A stretch of DNA of 64,000 nt from Massilia endophytica (GCF_021165955.1 NZ_CP088952.1:496001-560000), one strand, 5' to 3'. Positions 8,277-17,579 are shown, counted from the first letter of the stretch. Translations and numbers: made by a program. Notes: generated from the sequence alone by a model not told the origin.

Positions 8277-9242
8277 ATGCTGATTAACTGCGTCGCCTAC
8301 CAGGATGGCCGCAAGCTGGCGGATGTGCCGGTGGCGGACATCAGCGAATACGTGTCCCGCCCCGACGCCTTCGTCTGGGTGGCGCTGCGCGACGCGCAGC
8401 CGGACGAGCTGGCCCTGATGCAGGAGGAATTCGGCCTGCACGAGCTGGCGGTGGAGGATGCCCAGCGCGGCCACCAGCGGCCCAAGATCGAGGAATACGG
8501 CGACTCCCTCTTCGTGGTGGTGAAGACGGTGGAACTGGAGGACGAGGAGCTGCAGGTGGGCGAGGTCGATATTTTCGTCGGCCGCAACTATGTGCTCTCC
8601 TCGCGCCAGAACAGCAGCCACGGCTTCCTGGGCGTGCGCGCGCGCGCCGAGCAGGAACCCGAGCTGCTCAGGCAGGGGGCGGCCTTCGTGCTGTACGCGC
8701 TCATGGATGCCGTGGTGGACCGCTACTTCCCCATCGTCGACCTGTTCGAGACCGAGCTGGAAGCGATCGAGGAGCGCATCTTTATCCAGGGCTCGCAGCG
8801 CGCCAATATCGAGAGGCTGTACGAGCTGAAGCGAAAGGTGATGACCCTGCGCCACGCCGTTGCGCCCCTGCTCGACGCCATCGGCAAGCTGCACGGCGGC
8901 CGCGTGCCCGCGATCTGCGCCAACACCCAGGAATACTTCCGCGACGTGCACGATCACCTGTACCGCATCAACGGCACCCTCGACACCATGCGCGACACCA
9001 TCGGCACGGCGATCCAGGTGAACCTGTCGATGGTGGCGCTGGAAGAGGGCGAGGTGAACAAGCGCCTGGCGGCCTGGGCCGCGATCTTCGCTGCGCTCAC
9101 GGCCTTCGCCGGCATCTGGGGCATGAATTTCAAATATATGCCCGAGCTGAATTCTCCCTATGGCTATCCTATTGCTCTTTTATTAATGTTCGGCACCAGT
9201 TTCTATCTGTACCGGCGTTTTAAAAAGGCGAACTGGCTGTAG
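8277..9242 (+). CDS. corA: CorA-type magnesium/cobalt transporter
   Basis: This 321-residue inner-membrane divalent-cation channel has a long cytoplasmic N-terminal domain, then two C-terminal transmembrane helices with the signature GMN (residues 282-284 in GIWGMNFKYMPEL) and a positively charged end YRRFKKANWL. Start ATG 8277 is preferred over TTG 8271 because GGAG lies 9 bases upstream. It follows ntrC by 40 bases and may be partly co-transcribed, although no functional link is known. No clear terminator follows. Confidence 0.95.
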   Translation: MLINCVAYQDGRKLADVPVADISEYVSRPDAFVWVALRDAQPDELALMQEEFGLHELAVEDAQRGHQRPKIEEYGDSLFVVVKTVELEDEELQVGEVDIFVGRNYVLSSRQNSSHGFLGVRARAEQEPELLRQGAAFVLYALMDAVVDRYFPIVDLFETELEAIEERIFIQGSQRANIERLYELKRKVMTLRHAVAPLLDAIGKLHGGRVPAICANTQEYFRDVHDHLYRINGTLDTMRDTIGTAIQVNLSMVALEEGEVNKRLAAWAAIFAALTAFAGIWGMNFKYMPELNSPYGYPIALLLMFGTSFYLYRRFKKANWL

Positions 9243-9542
9243 TACAAAATCACGACAAAGAAATACAGGCGGGGACAAGTTTTTACATCTGCCGCAGAAA
9301 GCCCTCAATGGCGGGCCTCAATTGTCTCCGGCGGCCGCCCGGCCGGTATCTTTGTCCCGCTTCTTCCTTCATCTTGTAGCCACGCAGCAACAACCCCGCG
9401 TTGCGCCGCTCCTTCAGCCGTGCTTTGATCGCGGCTGAATATATTGAATAGATCTCAATATATTCAACGTGCCTTTCCTACCGCCTGAAAGCCGCTCCCA
9501 TAAGGAGCGGCCGCTGGCGCTTACTTATATCTTTTTCGGGAA
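9243..9542. other. Intergenic region between corA and an Oar-like TBDT
   Basis: No credible gene was found here. The region holds a GGGACAAGTTTTTACATCTG motif at 9272-9291 (a similar motif lies in front of the TBDT at 13026), a perfect 12-bp-arm AT palindrome (9436-9466, listed separately), and a hairpin GCCGCTCC-CATAA-GGAGCGGC at 9491-9511 in the probable 5' leader. Confidence 0.7.
9436..9466. promoter_or_regulatory. Perfect AT-rich palindrome (candidate operator) upstream of TBDT
   Basis: TGAATATATTGA and its exact reverse complement TCAATATATTCA are separated by 7 bases (ATAGATC). It sits 77 bases before the TBDT start in otherwise GC-rich DNA. A TTGATC at 9425-9430 lies 17 bases upstream of ATAGAT at 9448-9453, so the dyad would cover a possible -10 region. 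Inferred as a repressor or activator site; the cognate protein is unknown. Confidence 0.5.
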
Positions 9543-12500
9543 ATGAATATGTTGAATAAAAAAACTCTGGTGCGGGCGCTGTCGCTCGCATTTGCCGGCG
9601 CCGCCCTCAGCGCCGCCATGGTGCAGCCGGTCATGGCCCAGTCGAATGCCACGGGCAATATCGTCGGCAAGTCCACGGCCGGCGCGTCGATCAGCGTGGT
9701 CGGCGTGGACAACGGCCTGAAACGCACCATCACCCCGGACGCGAACGGCGACTTCCGCATCACTTCCCTGCCGGTCGGTAACTACAAGGTCAGCCTGATG
9801 CAAGGCGGCACGGCCACCAACACCCAGGACGTGGAAGTGCGCATCGGCCAGGAATCGGAGGTGGTGCTGCAGGTGGCGAGCGTGACGGTGAGCCAGCGCC
9901 GCAAGACCATCGACATGGGCAGCTCCAACTCGGGCTCCTCCTTCAACGCGCGCGAACTGGCGGCCCTGCCGCTTGCGCCGGAAGTCACCAACATCGTGCA
10001 GCTGGCGGGCGGCACCACGCGCGCCGACTCGCGCTACGGGAACAACGCGGCCAGCTTCGGCGGCTCGAGCGCCTCGGAGAACGCCGCCTACATCAACGGC
10101 TTCCCCGTTACCAACAGCCTGTACCAGGTGGGCTACTCCTCGCTGCCCTTCGGCTCCATCGCCGAGGCCCAGATCATTACCGGCGGCTACGGCGCGGAAT
10201 TCGGCCGCTCCACGGGCGGCGTGGTCAACATCACCACCAAGAGCGGCAACAACAACTGGGAAATGGGCGTGGGCGTGAACTGGGCGCCGAACTCCCTGCG
10301 CGCCAAGTCCCGCAATATCATGCATCCGCGCACCGGCGCGCCGGAGAATGCCGCCACCGACGGCACGATCTATAACTACAAGGCGGGCGATGTGCTCACC
10401 GAGAAGATGTACAACGCCTTCATCAGCGGCCCCATCTTCAAGGACCGGCTCTTCGTCTATCTCGGTGCGGAATACAACGACGTGCACCGCGAGACGGCCC
10501 GCCTGGCCTCCACCAATACGGTCAACGGCCAGACCGGCTGGGGCGTGCAGAACCAGCGCGTGCCGCGCTACCTGGCCAAGGTGGACTGGAACATCACCGA
10601 CAACCACCGCCTCGAATACACCCGCATTGCGGACGAGTCCAAGGTCGAGGAGAAATACTATGGCTTCGACTACGCCACCCTGAAGCACAATAACGTGGTG
10701 GGCGGCGGCGCCAGCTACCTCAACTATGCGGCCGGCGTGCTGGGCCTGGGCGGCACGGGCGCCGCCCTGCAGGCGCCACAGGGCGCCAACCTCAATATCC
10801 TGAAGTACACCGGCTATGTGACCGACGACCTGACCGTGCAGGCCCTGGTCGGCAAGGCGCGCACCGACCGGGTCCAGGATCCCCTGGGCTATGTGCCCGG
10901 CCTGCGCCCCATCTCGGCGCCGCCCGCCAACCAGGTCAAGGGCCTGAACTACACGCCAAGCCAGGTGCAGGGCTTCTCCTCGCCGCTGCTGCGCGAGGGC
11001 GCCCATGACGAGAACAAGGGCTACCGCTTCGACGTCGAATACAAGCTGACCAAGCAGCACACCCTGCGCGGCGGCCTGGACCACAACAAGATCACGGCCC
11101 TGAACGGCAGCGTGTCGGCAGGCGGCGGCACCTGGTTCTACCTGCGCGCCAACGACCCGAACGCGGTGCTGTCCGGCCACAATATCTCGCCGGCGGCGGG
11201 CGGCGGCTACGGTACGGGCGGCTACTATGTGCGCGAGAATATCCAGCGCGGCGGCTCCACCCCTGCCGTGAAGCAGGCCGCCCAGTACCTGGAAGACCGC
11301 TACCAGGTGAACGACAACCTGGTGGTCACCCTGGGCCTGCGCAACGAATCGTTCGAGAACATGAACGGCGCAGGCGATGTCTTCGTCGAGCAGAAGGACA
11401 TGCTGGCGCCGCGCCTGAACGTGGCGTGGAACGTGCATGGCGACGGCTCGCTGAAGGTCTTCGGCACGGCGGGCCGCTACTTCATGCAGCTGCCGGCCAA
11501 TATGGCGGTGCGCTTCGCGGGCGCAGCCCTGAACACCGACCGCTTCTACACCTATACCGGCGTGGATGCGGCCACCGGCGCGCCGACCGGCCTGAACCCG
11601 ATCAGCAATGTGCTGTCGGCGAACAACGAGTTCGGCCAGGAGAAGCGCGCCAAGGAACTGGCGGCCCAGGGCCTCAAGGCGCACTACCAGGACGAGATCA
11701 ATCTCGGCTTCGAGAAGGCGCTGACGCCGGACTACAACGGCGGCATCAAGTTCACCTACCGCACCCTGCGCAACAGCATCGACGACTACTCCGACCCGCG
11801 CGCCATCGCGGCCAAGCTGAACGGCGCCGAGCGCGACTACTTCCTCAGCACCTGGACGGGCGCGCTGTTCAATCCGGGCAAGGACAACACCTTCCTCGTG
11901 CCGACCGGCCCCAACGGCCAGGCCCGCTCCGTGCATGTGACGGCGGCCGAAATCGGCTTCCCGGACGATGTGAAGCGCGAGTACACGGCGCTGGAGTTCA
12001 TGCTGGAGCACCCGCTGCGCAATGGCTGGTACGGCAAGGCCAACTACACCTGGTCGCGCAGCTACGGCAACCAGGAAGGCCAGACCAAGTCCGACAATGC
12101 CCAGCCGGACGTGGGCTTCACCTCGGGCTGGGACTTCCCCGAGACCATGATCAACGCCACCGGGCTGCTGCCCAACAACCGCACCCACCAGCTCAAGGCC
12201 TACGGCTACTATGAGCTGAACAAGGAGCTGGCGCTGGGCGGCAACCTGCTGGTGGCGACGGGCCGCCCCATGTCGCGCACCTGCAATATCCCGTCCGCCA
12301 TGGACCAGGAAGGCCTGGGCCTGTCGCAGTACGGCTCGGTCTTCTTCCTCTGCCCGACCGGACCGAACGGCCGCGGCGCCCTGGGCCGCCTGCCCACGGA
12401 CACGCGGGTGGACCTGAACCTGACGTACAAGCCGCAGCTGCTGAGCGGTCTGATGCTGAAGATGGATGTACTGAACGTCTTCAACAAGCAGGTGGCGCAG

Positions 12501-12626
12501 CGCATCGACGAAGGCCAGAACGTGGCCGCCGCAGGGGATACCATCAGCCCGACGGCCAGCATGGTGTCGGCCTACTCACCGGCGCGCAGCGTGCGCCTGT
12601 CGGCCCAGTACAGCTATAAGTTCTGA
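9543..12626 (+). CDS. Oar-like TonB-dependent receptor with N-terminal carboxypeptidase-regulatory-like domain
   Basis: This 1027-residue protein has a signal peptide (residues 1 to about 33, ending VMAQS), then an Ig/carboxypeptidase-D-regulatory-like domain (about 36-105, with GLKRTITPDANGDFRITSLPVGNYKV). A plug domain (about 115-230, GYGAEFGRSTGGVVNITTKSGNNNW) and a long barrel follow, ending QYSYKF. This matches the Oar/OmpA-related receptor class. It is closely similar in layout and many motifs to the receptor at 17948-21109, so the two are paralogues. The substrate is unknown; no degradative enzymes or inner-membrane importers sit next to it. It ends in a strong terminator. Confidence 0.9.
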   Translation: MNMLNKKTLVRALSLAFAGAALSAAMVQPVMAQSNATGNIVGKSTAGASISVVGVDNGLKRTITPDANGDFRITSLPVGNYKVSLMQGGTATNTQDVEVRIGQESEVVLQVASVTVSQRRKTIDMGSSNSGSSFNARELAALPLAPEVTNIVQLAGGTTRADSRYGNNAASFGGSSASENAAYINGFPVTNSLYQVGYSSLPFGSIAEAQIITGGYGAEFGRSTGGVVNITTKSGNNNWEMGVGVNWAPNSLRAKSRNIMHPRTGAPENAATDGTIYNYKAGDVLTEKMYNAFISGPIFKDRLFVYLGAEYNDVHRETARLASTNTVNGQTGWGVQNQRVPRYLAKVDWNITDNHRLEYTRIADESKVEEKYYGFDYATLKHNNVVGGGASYLNYAAGVLGLGGTGAALQAPQGANLNILKYTGYVTDDLTVQALVGKARTDRVQDPLGYVPGLRPISAPPANQVKGLNYTPSQVQGFSSPLLREGAHDENKGYRFDVEYKLTKQHTLRGGLDHNKITALNGSVSAGGGTWFYLRANDPNAVLSGHNISPAAGGGYGTGGYYVRENIQRGGSTPAVKQAAQYLEDRYQVNDNLVVTLGLRNESFENMNGAGDVFVEQKDMLAPRLNVAWNVHGDGSLKVFGTAGRYFMQLPANMAVRFAGAALNTDRFYTYTGVDAATGAPTGLNPISNVLSANNEFGQEKRAKELAAQGLKAHYQDEINLGFEKALTPDYNGGIKFTYRTLRNSIDDYSDPRAIAAKLNGAERDYFLSTWTGALFNPGKDNTFLVPTGPNGQARSVHVTAAEIGFPDDVKREYTALEFMLEHPLRNGWYGKANYTWSRSYGNQEGQTKSDNAQPDVGFTSGWDFPETMINATGLLPNNRTHQLKAYGYYELNKELALGGNLLVATGRPMSRTCNIPSAMDQEGLGLSQYGSVFFLCPTGPNGRGALGRLPTDTRVDLNLTYKPQLLSGLMLKMDVLNVFNKQVAQRIDEGQNVAAAGDTISPTASMVSAYSPARSVRLSAQYSYKF

Positions 12627-12643
12627 GAACCTCCTGTTCCGCG

Positions 12644-12672
12644 AAAACCGGCGCCCTGCGCCGGTTTTTTTT
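12644..12672 (+). terminator. Rho-independent terminator after Oar-like TBDT
   Basis: The stem AAAACCGGCG / CGCCGGTTTT with a 5-base loop is followed by a T run (T at 12665-12672). Confidence 0.9.
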
Positions 12673-12862
12673 CGCCCGCAGCAGACCAGCGGGACAAAAA
12701 CTTTCATCTGTACTTCATTTGTAACGTAATGTTGTTGTATTTTGGGTAGTCGGCCGGTAGAGGCCGGTAACCGAAAGTTGATGAGAATTGGCGCCAGTAT
12801 GGCAGCAGCTTCCCTGCAATTGGCGGGTTTTGACAGCTTCTTGCGCCAAGAAGTAGCCAAAG

Positions 12863-12898
12863 GTCAACGTTGACACTCGGTATTGCCCTGATTACATT
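12863..12898 (+). promoter_or_regulatory. Promoter with overlapping palindromic operator
   Basis: TTGACA (12870-12875, perfect -35) is spaced 17 bases from TACATT (12893-12898, -10-like). The 12-bp perfect palindrome GTCAACGTTGAC (12863-12874) overlaps the -35, a typical repressor position. The start site would be near 12905, giving a leader of about 120 bases. Confidence 0.55.
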
Positions 12899-12910
12899 CG
12901 AGAATTAGTA

Positions 12911-12979
12911 CGGCAGGGCGGACCCCGCTCCTTCCGTCTTACATGAAGTGACGGAACCTGCCCGTCAGTACCCCTGCCG
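12911..12979 (+). promoter_or_regulatory. Nested inverted repeats in TBDT 5' leader (structured UTR)
   Basis: The outer stem is CGGCAGGG (12911-12918) with CCCTGCCG (12972-12979). The inner stem is TTCCGTC (12932-12938) with GACGGAA (12950-12956). A small competing hairpin GCGG/CCGC occurs at 12918-12928. It does not contain a recognisable cobalamin box. It is a candidate cis-acting RNA or simply a stable leader. Confidence 0.4.
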
Positions 12980-13025
12980 AGCCGGAACAAGTCTACAAGG
13001 CTATTAGCCAGAAAGAGATCAATCA

Positions 13026-15881
13026 ATGACGTTTCGCCTAAAATCGATGCCTCTCGCAATTCTGCAAGTGGTGGCCAGCGGCGCCCTGACGGCCGCAGTC
13101 GCTACCCCGGTATTTGCGCAGGAGACTGCCAGCGCTGAACCCCAGCGCGTGATCGTGACCGGCTCCCTGATCAGCCGCGCTGACCGGGAAACCGCCAGCC
13201 CAGTGCAGGTGCTGACCTCGGACGACATCATCAAGACCGGCAAGACCTCCGTCGCCGAGATCCTGACCGACCTGGCCGCCAATGGCCAGGGCACCCTGGG
13301 CTCCGGCTTCGCCGGCGCCTTCGCCAATGGCGCATCGGGCGTTTCGCTGCGCGGCCTGACCGTCGGCCTGACCCTCGTGCTGATCGACGGCCACCGCATG
13401 GCTTCCTATCCGCTGTCGGACGACTCCCAGCGCTCCTTCGTCGACGTGTCCTCGATCCCCTTCGACGCCGTGGACCGCATCGAAGTGCTGAAGGATGGCG
13501 CCTCGGCGCTGTACGGCTCCGACGCCGTGGCCGGCGTGGTCAACATCATCCTGAAGAAGCAGTACAAGGGCACCCGCGTGCACGCTGAAGCGGGCGACAG
13601 CCAGCACGGCGGCGGCAAGATGTACAAGGCCGGCATCTCGACCGGTTTCGGCGACCTGAACACCGACGGCTATAACGCTTTCGTGACCGCCGAATACCGC
13701 GAGAACGAGGCGATCTACCTGTACCAGCGCGACAGCAAGTCCTGGGCCAACGGCGACTGGCGTTCGCGCGGCGGCAACGACCTGCGTTTCGGCGCCCCGA
13801 CCGCACTGAACAGCTTCCTGACCGCGGCCAGCACGCCTTTCCTGTATCGTCCCGTTGCCAGCGATCCGAACAGCGTGAACAATCCGGCCAACTACCAGTT
13901 CCTGGATCCGAAGTGTAACTTCGAACTGTACCGCGCCGCCGGCTGCCTGGTGCGCAACACCTACTCCGTGCTGCAGCCGAAGTCGGACAACATCAACGTG
14001 ATGGCCGGCTTCACCAAGAAGCTGAACGAGGACTGGGACCTGACCCTGAAGGCCTCCATGTTCCAGCGCCACAGCGCCAGCAACCGCGGCATGCCGGGTG
14101 CGTTCTCGCCGACCACCTTCGCCGGCTACACCTCGCTGGTCAACGGCGTGCCGACCCCGCTGGTGGGCCGCGTCGCCAGCACCCTGATCCCGTCGTCCGT
14201 GTCGTGGAACAAGTTCGGCGCGCCTGCCCGCCTGTACGGCTTCATCCCGGACGCACCGGCTGACCGCTCCAGCGACAACACCTCCAAGGCGACCCGCTTC
14301 TCGGCCGACCTGAACGGCTCGGCCTTCGGCTGGGACATCCGCTCCGCACTGGGCCTGACCAAGGTGGTCACCGACATCACCTACACCGGCTACGTGAACC
14401 GCAAGCTGCTGTCCGATTCGCTGAACAACGGCTCCTTCAACCCGCTGGGCGGCAATTCGCCGGCCCTGCAGGAAGCCGTCATTCCGCACTTCGACAACAC
14501 CTTGGAATCGAAGCTGAACTACTTCGATATCGCCGCGTCGCGCGAACTGATGCCCAAGCTGGGCGCAGGCCCGCTGAACCTGGCAGTGGGCGCCCACTGG
14601 CACAAGCGTGAGCAGAACTCGCCGCCGCCGGCCCTGACCTCCAGCGCCACGGTGGCGACCACCTTCGCCTACACCATCGGCGAGGAAACCAACACCGCGG
14701 TGTTCGCCGAACTGCAGGCCACGCCGGTCGACAAGCTGGAACTGAGCGCCTCGGCCCGTTACGACCACTACGACACCTACGGCAACTCCTTCACGCCGCA
14801 GGCCAAGTTCAAGTGGGCGCCATCGAAGCAGGTGGCAGTGCGCGGCAGCTTCGCGCGCGGCTTCCGTGCGCCGAACCCGGCTGAAGTGGGCAATGCAGGC
14901 TCCTTCTTCTCCTTCCACGCGATCAACGACCCGATCCTGTGCGCGAACGGCAACCGCAATACCGCCGGCAACGTGCCATCGGCTTGCGGCTTCTCGCCGG
15001 TCTATGTGCAGACCACCAATGCGCCGCTGGATCCGGAAAAGTCCAAGTCCTACGGCCTGGGCGTGATCCTGGAGCCGGTCAAGAACCTGAGCGCCAGCTT
15101 CGACTACTACAGCATCGAACTGACCGGCCAGGTGACGAGCGCCTCCGCGCTGCCGAACTTCGTGCCGACCTATGTGCGTAGCCCGGCTGTTCCGACCGAC
15201 ATCGCCACCGGCAACGGCACCACCACCGTCGGCACCCCGTCGGTCGGCCCGATCCTGTACGCCCTGTCGCCGTACGTCAACGCCGGCAGCGTCAAGACCA
15301 ATGGCGTCGAGATGGACCTGCGCTACCGCATCGCCATGCCTGAAGTGGGCAACGTGAACCTTGGCCTGAACATGAACCACATGATCAGCTACGAGCTCAC
15401 CGACACCTCGGGCACCACCGTGCAGCTGGCAGGCACCCACGGTCCTTCGGCCGTGTCCGGCAACACCGGCAATCCGAAGAACCGCGCCGTGTTCACCCTC
15501 GGCTACGACCGCGGCCCGCTGAACGTGACCACCACCGTGAACTGGACCGGTTCGTTCTCGGCCCTGGATCCATCCGTGGGCGGCAACGACTGCAAGACCG
15601 TGGCCATCGACGTGGGCGGCCGTACCTACTTCAACAACTTCGCTGCTCCGCTCAGCTACTGCAAGATCCCATCGTTCGTGGCAACCAACCTGAACGTGAG
15701 CTACAAAGTGAGCAAGAACTGGCAGCTGAAGGCCTCCATCCTGAACCTGTTCGATCGCGAGCCGCCAGCCGACATCGCGACCTACGGCAACTCGGGTGCT
15801 GGCGCGTCCTACAACGCCTCCCTGCACCAGGCAGGCGCCATTGGCCGCTTCTTCAGCCTGGGCGCAAGCTACACGTTCTAA
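13026..15881 (+). CDS. TonB-dependent receptor
   Basis: This 951-residue outer-membrane receptor has a signal peptide (to about residue 32, VFAQ) and a TonB-box-like RVIVTGS at residues 41-47. The plug has the motifs SPVQVLTSDDI, GVSLRGL, LVLIDGHRMA, RIEVLKDGASALYGSDAVAGVVNIILKK. A barrel follows, with SFARGFRAPNPAE and a terminal strand ending GASYTF. It belongs to the classical TBDT class related to those at 39971 and 46304 and to the one at the window start. Its own promoter and terminator make it a single-gene unit. The substrate cannot be inferred; genes of this class often import oligosaccharides, peptides or siderophores. Confidence 0.93.
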   Translation: MTFRLKSMPLAILQVVASGALTAAVATPVFAQETASAEPQRVIVTGSLISRADRETASPVQVLTSDDIIKTGKTSVAEILTDLAANGQGTLGSGFAGAFANGASGVSLRGLTVGLTLVLIDGHRMASYPLSDDSQRSFVDVSSIPFDAVDRIEVLKDGASALYGSDAVAGVVNIILKKQYKGTRVHAEAGDSQHGGGKMYKAGISTGFGDLNTDGYNAFVTAEYRENEAIYLYQRDSKSWANGDWRSRGGNDLRFGAPTALNSFLTAASTPFLYRPVASDPNSVNNPANYQFLDPKCNFELYRAAGCLVRNTYSVLQPKSDNINVMAGFTKKLNEDWDLTLKASMFQRHSASNRGMPGAFSPTTFAGYTSLVNGVPTPLVGRVASTLIPSSVSWNKFGAPARLYGFIPDAPADRSSDNTSKATRFSADLNGSAFGWDIRSALGLTKVVTDITYTGYVNRKLLSDSLNNGSFNPLGGNSPALQEAVIPHFDNTLESKLNYFDIAASRELMPKLGAGPLNLAVGAHWHKREQNSPPPALTSSATVATTFAYTIGEETNTAVFAELQATPVDKLELSASARYDHYDTYGNSFTPQAKFKWAPSKQVAVRGSFARGFRAPNPAEVGNAGSFFSFHAINDPILCANGNRNTAGNVPSACGFSPVYVQTTNAPLDPEKSKSYGLGVILEPVKNLSASFDYYSIELTGQVTSASALPNFVPTYVRSPAVPTDIATGNGTTTVGTPSVGPILYALSPYVNAGSVKTNGVEMDLRYRIAMPEVGNVNLGLNMNHMISYELTDTSGTTVQLAGTHGPSAVSGNTGNPKNRAVFTLGYDRGPLNVTTTVNWTGSFSALDPSVGGNDCKTVAIDVGGRTYFNNFAAPLSYCKIPSFVATNLNVSYKVSKNWQLKASILNLFDREPPADIATYGNSGAGASYNASLHQAGAIGRFFSLGASYTF

Positions 15882-15920
15882 GTGGAAGATTCAGGCAGCG
15901 TGCGCGCTGCCTGGCTGTGA

Positions 15921-15949
15921 AAGCGGAGGCGCAAGCCTCCGCTTTTTTT
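15921..15949 (+). terminator. Rho-independent terminator after TBDT 13026
   Basis: The stem AAGCGGAGGC / GCCTCCGCTT with a GCAA tetraloop is followed by a T run whose end overlaps the stop codon of the convergent gene. A preceding hairpin CAGGCAGC / GCTGCCTG lies near 15893-15914. Confidence 0.92.
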
Positions 15950-17579
15950 ATGGGCGCGCGGCCGCCATCGACAGGGCGACGGCCTCGGCCACCTTGATGC
16001 CGTCGACGCCGGCGGAGAGGATGCCGCCCGCATAGCCCGCGCCTTCGCCTGCGGGGAAGAGGCCGCGCGTGTTCAGGCTCTGCAGGTCGTCGTCGCGGCG
16101 CTTGATGCGGATGGGCGAGGAGGTGCGCGTTTCCAGGCCCGTCAGCACCGCGTCTTCCTTGAAGTAGCCCTTGATCTGCTTGTCGAAGGCGGGGAAGGCC
16201 TCGCGCAGGGCGAGCGTGGCGTAGTCCGGCAGGATCGCCGCCAGGTCGGTCAGGTGCACGGCCGGCTTGAAGGAGGGGATCACGGCGCCGAACCGGGTGG
16301 ACGGGCGCCCGGCCACGAAGTCGCCCATGAGCTGGCCGGGCGCGTCGTAATTGCTGCCGCCCAGGACGAAGGCCTTCTCCTCCAGCGCGCGCTGGAAGGC
16401 GATGCCGGCCAGCGGGTGGCCGGGATAGTCCTGTTCGGGACTGATGCTGACCACGATGGCGCTGTTGGCATTGCGTTCGGCGCGCGAGTACTGGCTCATG
16501 CCGTTGGTGACCACGCGGCCCGGCTCGGAAGCGGCCGCCACCACCGTGCCGCCGGGGCACATGCAGAAGCTGTAGACGGCGCGCCCGTTGGAGGCATGGT
16601 GCACCAGCTTGTAGTCCGCCGCGCCCAGGATGGGGTGGCCCGCGTTGGGGCCGAAGCGGCAGGTGTCGATCAGGGACTGCGGGTGCTCGACGCGGAAGCC
16701 GATCGAGAAGGGCTTGGCCTCGACGTACACGCCGCGTTCATACAGCTTCTCGAAAGTGTCGCGCGCGCTGTGGCCGATGGCCAGCACCACGTGTTCGGTC
16801 GCGATGCGCTCGCCGGAGGCGAGCAGCAGGCCGCGCAGCTGGCGCTGGCCGTCCCTTTCCTCGATCTCGAAATCGGCCACGCGCTGCTCGAAGCGGATCT
16901 CGCCGCCCAGGGCCTGGATTTCCTCGCGCATGGCTTCCACCATCTTCACCAGGCGGAAGGTGCCGATATGGGGCTTGCTCACGTAGAGGATTTCCTCGGG
17001 CGCGCCGGCCTTGACGAACTCGGTCAGCACCTTGCGGCCGTAGTGCTTCGGGTCCTTGATTTGGCTATACAACTTGCCGTCCGAGAAGGTGCCCGCGCCC
17101 CCTTCGCCGAACTGCACATTGGACTCGGGATTGAGGATGCGCTTGCGCCAGAAGCCGAAGGTGTCCTTGGTGCGCTCGCGCACGGTCTTGCCGCGCTCCA
17201 GGATGATGGGCTTCAGGCCCATCTGGGCCAGGATCAGGGCGGCGAACAGGCCGCAGGGGCCCATGCCGATGACCACGGGGCGGGGCTGGCTGCCGTCGCG
17301 GTTGACGCCGCTGGCCACGAACTTGTAGTCCATGTCGGGGCTGCGCATCAGGTGCACGTCGTGCTTGCGGCGGCGCAGGATGTCTTCCTCATCGGCGGCT
17401 TCCAGATCCACCGAATAAATGAGGGAAATATGGGCCTTTTTCCGTGCATCGTAGCTCCGCTTAAACACCGTAAAGCCCTTGAGCTCTTCGGCGGGGATAT
17501 CCAGGCGGGCAAGAATCGCTTCTTTTAGCGCGTTTTCGGCGTGGTTAAGGGGGAGTTTGACTTCGTTCAGGCGCAGCAT
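15948..17579 (-). CDS. NAD(P)/FAD-dependent dehydrogenase (COG2509-like)
   Basis: This 543-residue cytoplasmic flavoprotein has an N-terminal about 90-residue domain (FTVFKRSYDARKKAHISLIY), then a dinucleotide-binding Rossmann motif VVIGMGPCGLFAALILA (GxGxxG-like at 105-110) with ILERG. Later come the FGEGGAGTFSDGKL loop, VLAIGHSARDTF, and a C-terminal GEGAGYAGGILSAGVDGIKVAEA FAD-binding segment. It resembles uncharacterised FAD-dependent dehydrogenases. The frame is open 32 codons further upstream, but Met at 17579 (MLRLNEVKLP) begins the conserved domain. It converges with the TBDT, and the stop codons are separated by a shared terminator. The substrate is unknown. Confidence 0.88.
   Translation of the reverse strand: MLRLNEVKLPLNHAENALKEAILARLDIPAEELKGFTVFKRSYDARKKAHISLIYSVDLEAADEEDILRRRKHDVHLMRSPDMDYKFVASGVNRDGSQPRPVVIGMGPCGLFAALILAQMGLKPIILERGKTVRERTKDTFGFWRKRILNPESNVQFGEGGAGTFSDGKLYSQIKDPKHYGRKVLTEFVKAGAPEEILYVSKPHIGTFRLVKMVEAMREEIQALGGEIRFEQRVADFEIEERDGQRQLRGLLLASGERIATEHVVLAIGHSARDTFEKLYERGVYVEAKPFSIGFRVEHPQSLIDTCRFGPNAGHPILGAADYKLVHHASNGRAVYSFCMCPGGTVVAAASEPGRVVTNGMSQYSRAERNANSAIVVSISPEQDYPGHPLAGIAFQRALEEKAFVLGGSNYDAPGQLMGDFVAGRPSTRFGAVIPSFKPAVHLTDLAAILPDYATLALREAFPAFDKQIKGYFKEDAVLTGLETRTSSPIRIKRRDDDLQSLNTRGLFPAGEGAGYAGGILSAGVDGIKVAEAVALSMAAARP

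Larger units (their letters stand above)
12673..13025. other. Intergenic regulatory region upstream of TBDT 13026
   Basis: There is no credible gene. It contains GGGACAAAAACTTTCATCTG (12691-12710), a 10-bp-period tandem GGCCGGTA (12752-12759 and 12762-12769), a palindrome fused to a promoter (12863-12898) and a structured leader (12911-12979), the last two listed separately. Confidence 0.65.

Noticed and set aside
9525..12188. Very long open frame antisense to the Oar-like TBDT (similar ones at 13038-15827, 17951-21100, 29645-32299, 32531-36427, 39830-42886, 46301-49186 and 49861-53664)
   Set aside because: High third-position GC removes stop codons from the opposite frame; the translations are His/Val/Arg/Gln-rich with no domain, while the sense strand encodes clear families.
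12576..12860. 94-codon minus-strand open frame overlapping the TBDT end and its terminator
   Set aside because: It runs through a strong terminator hairpin and shows no protein features.
12911..12979. Cobalamin riboswitch before TBDT 13026 (a GGACCCCGC core looks vaguely similar)
   Set aside because: The conserved 3' B12 box and the other invariant blocks are missing, and the stems differ.
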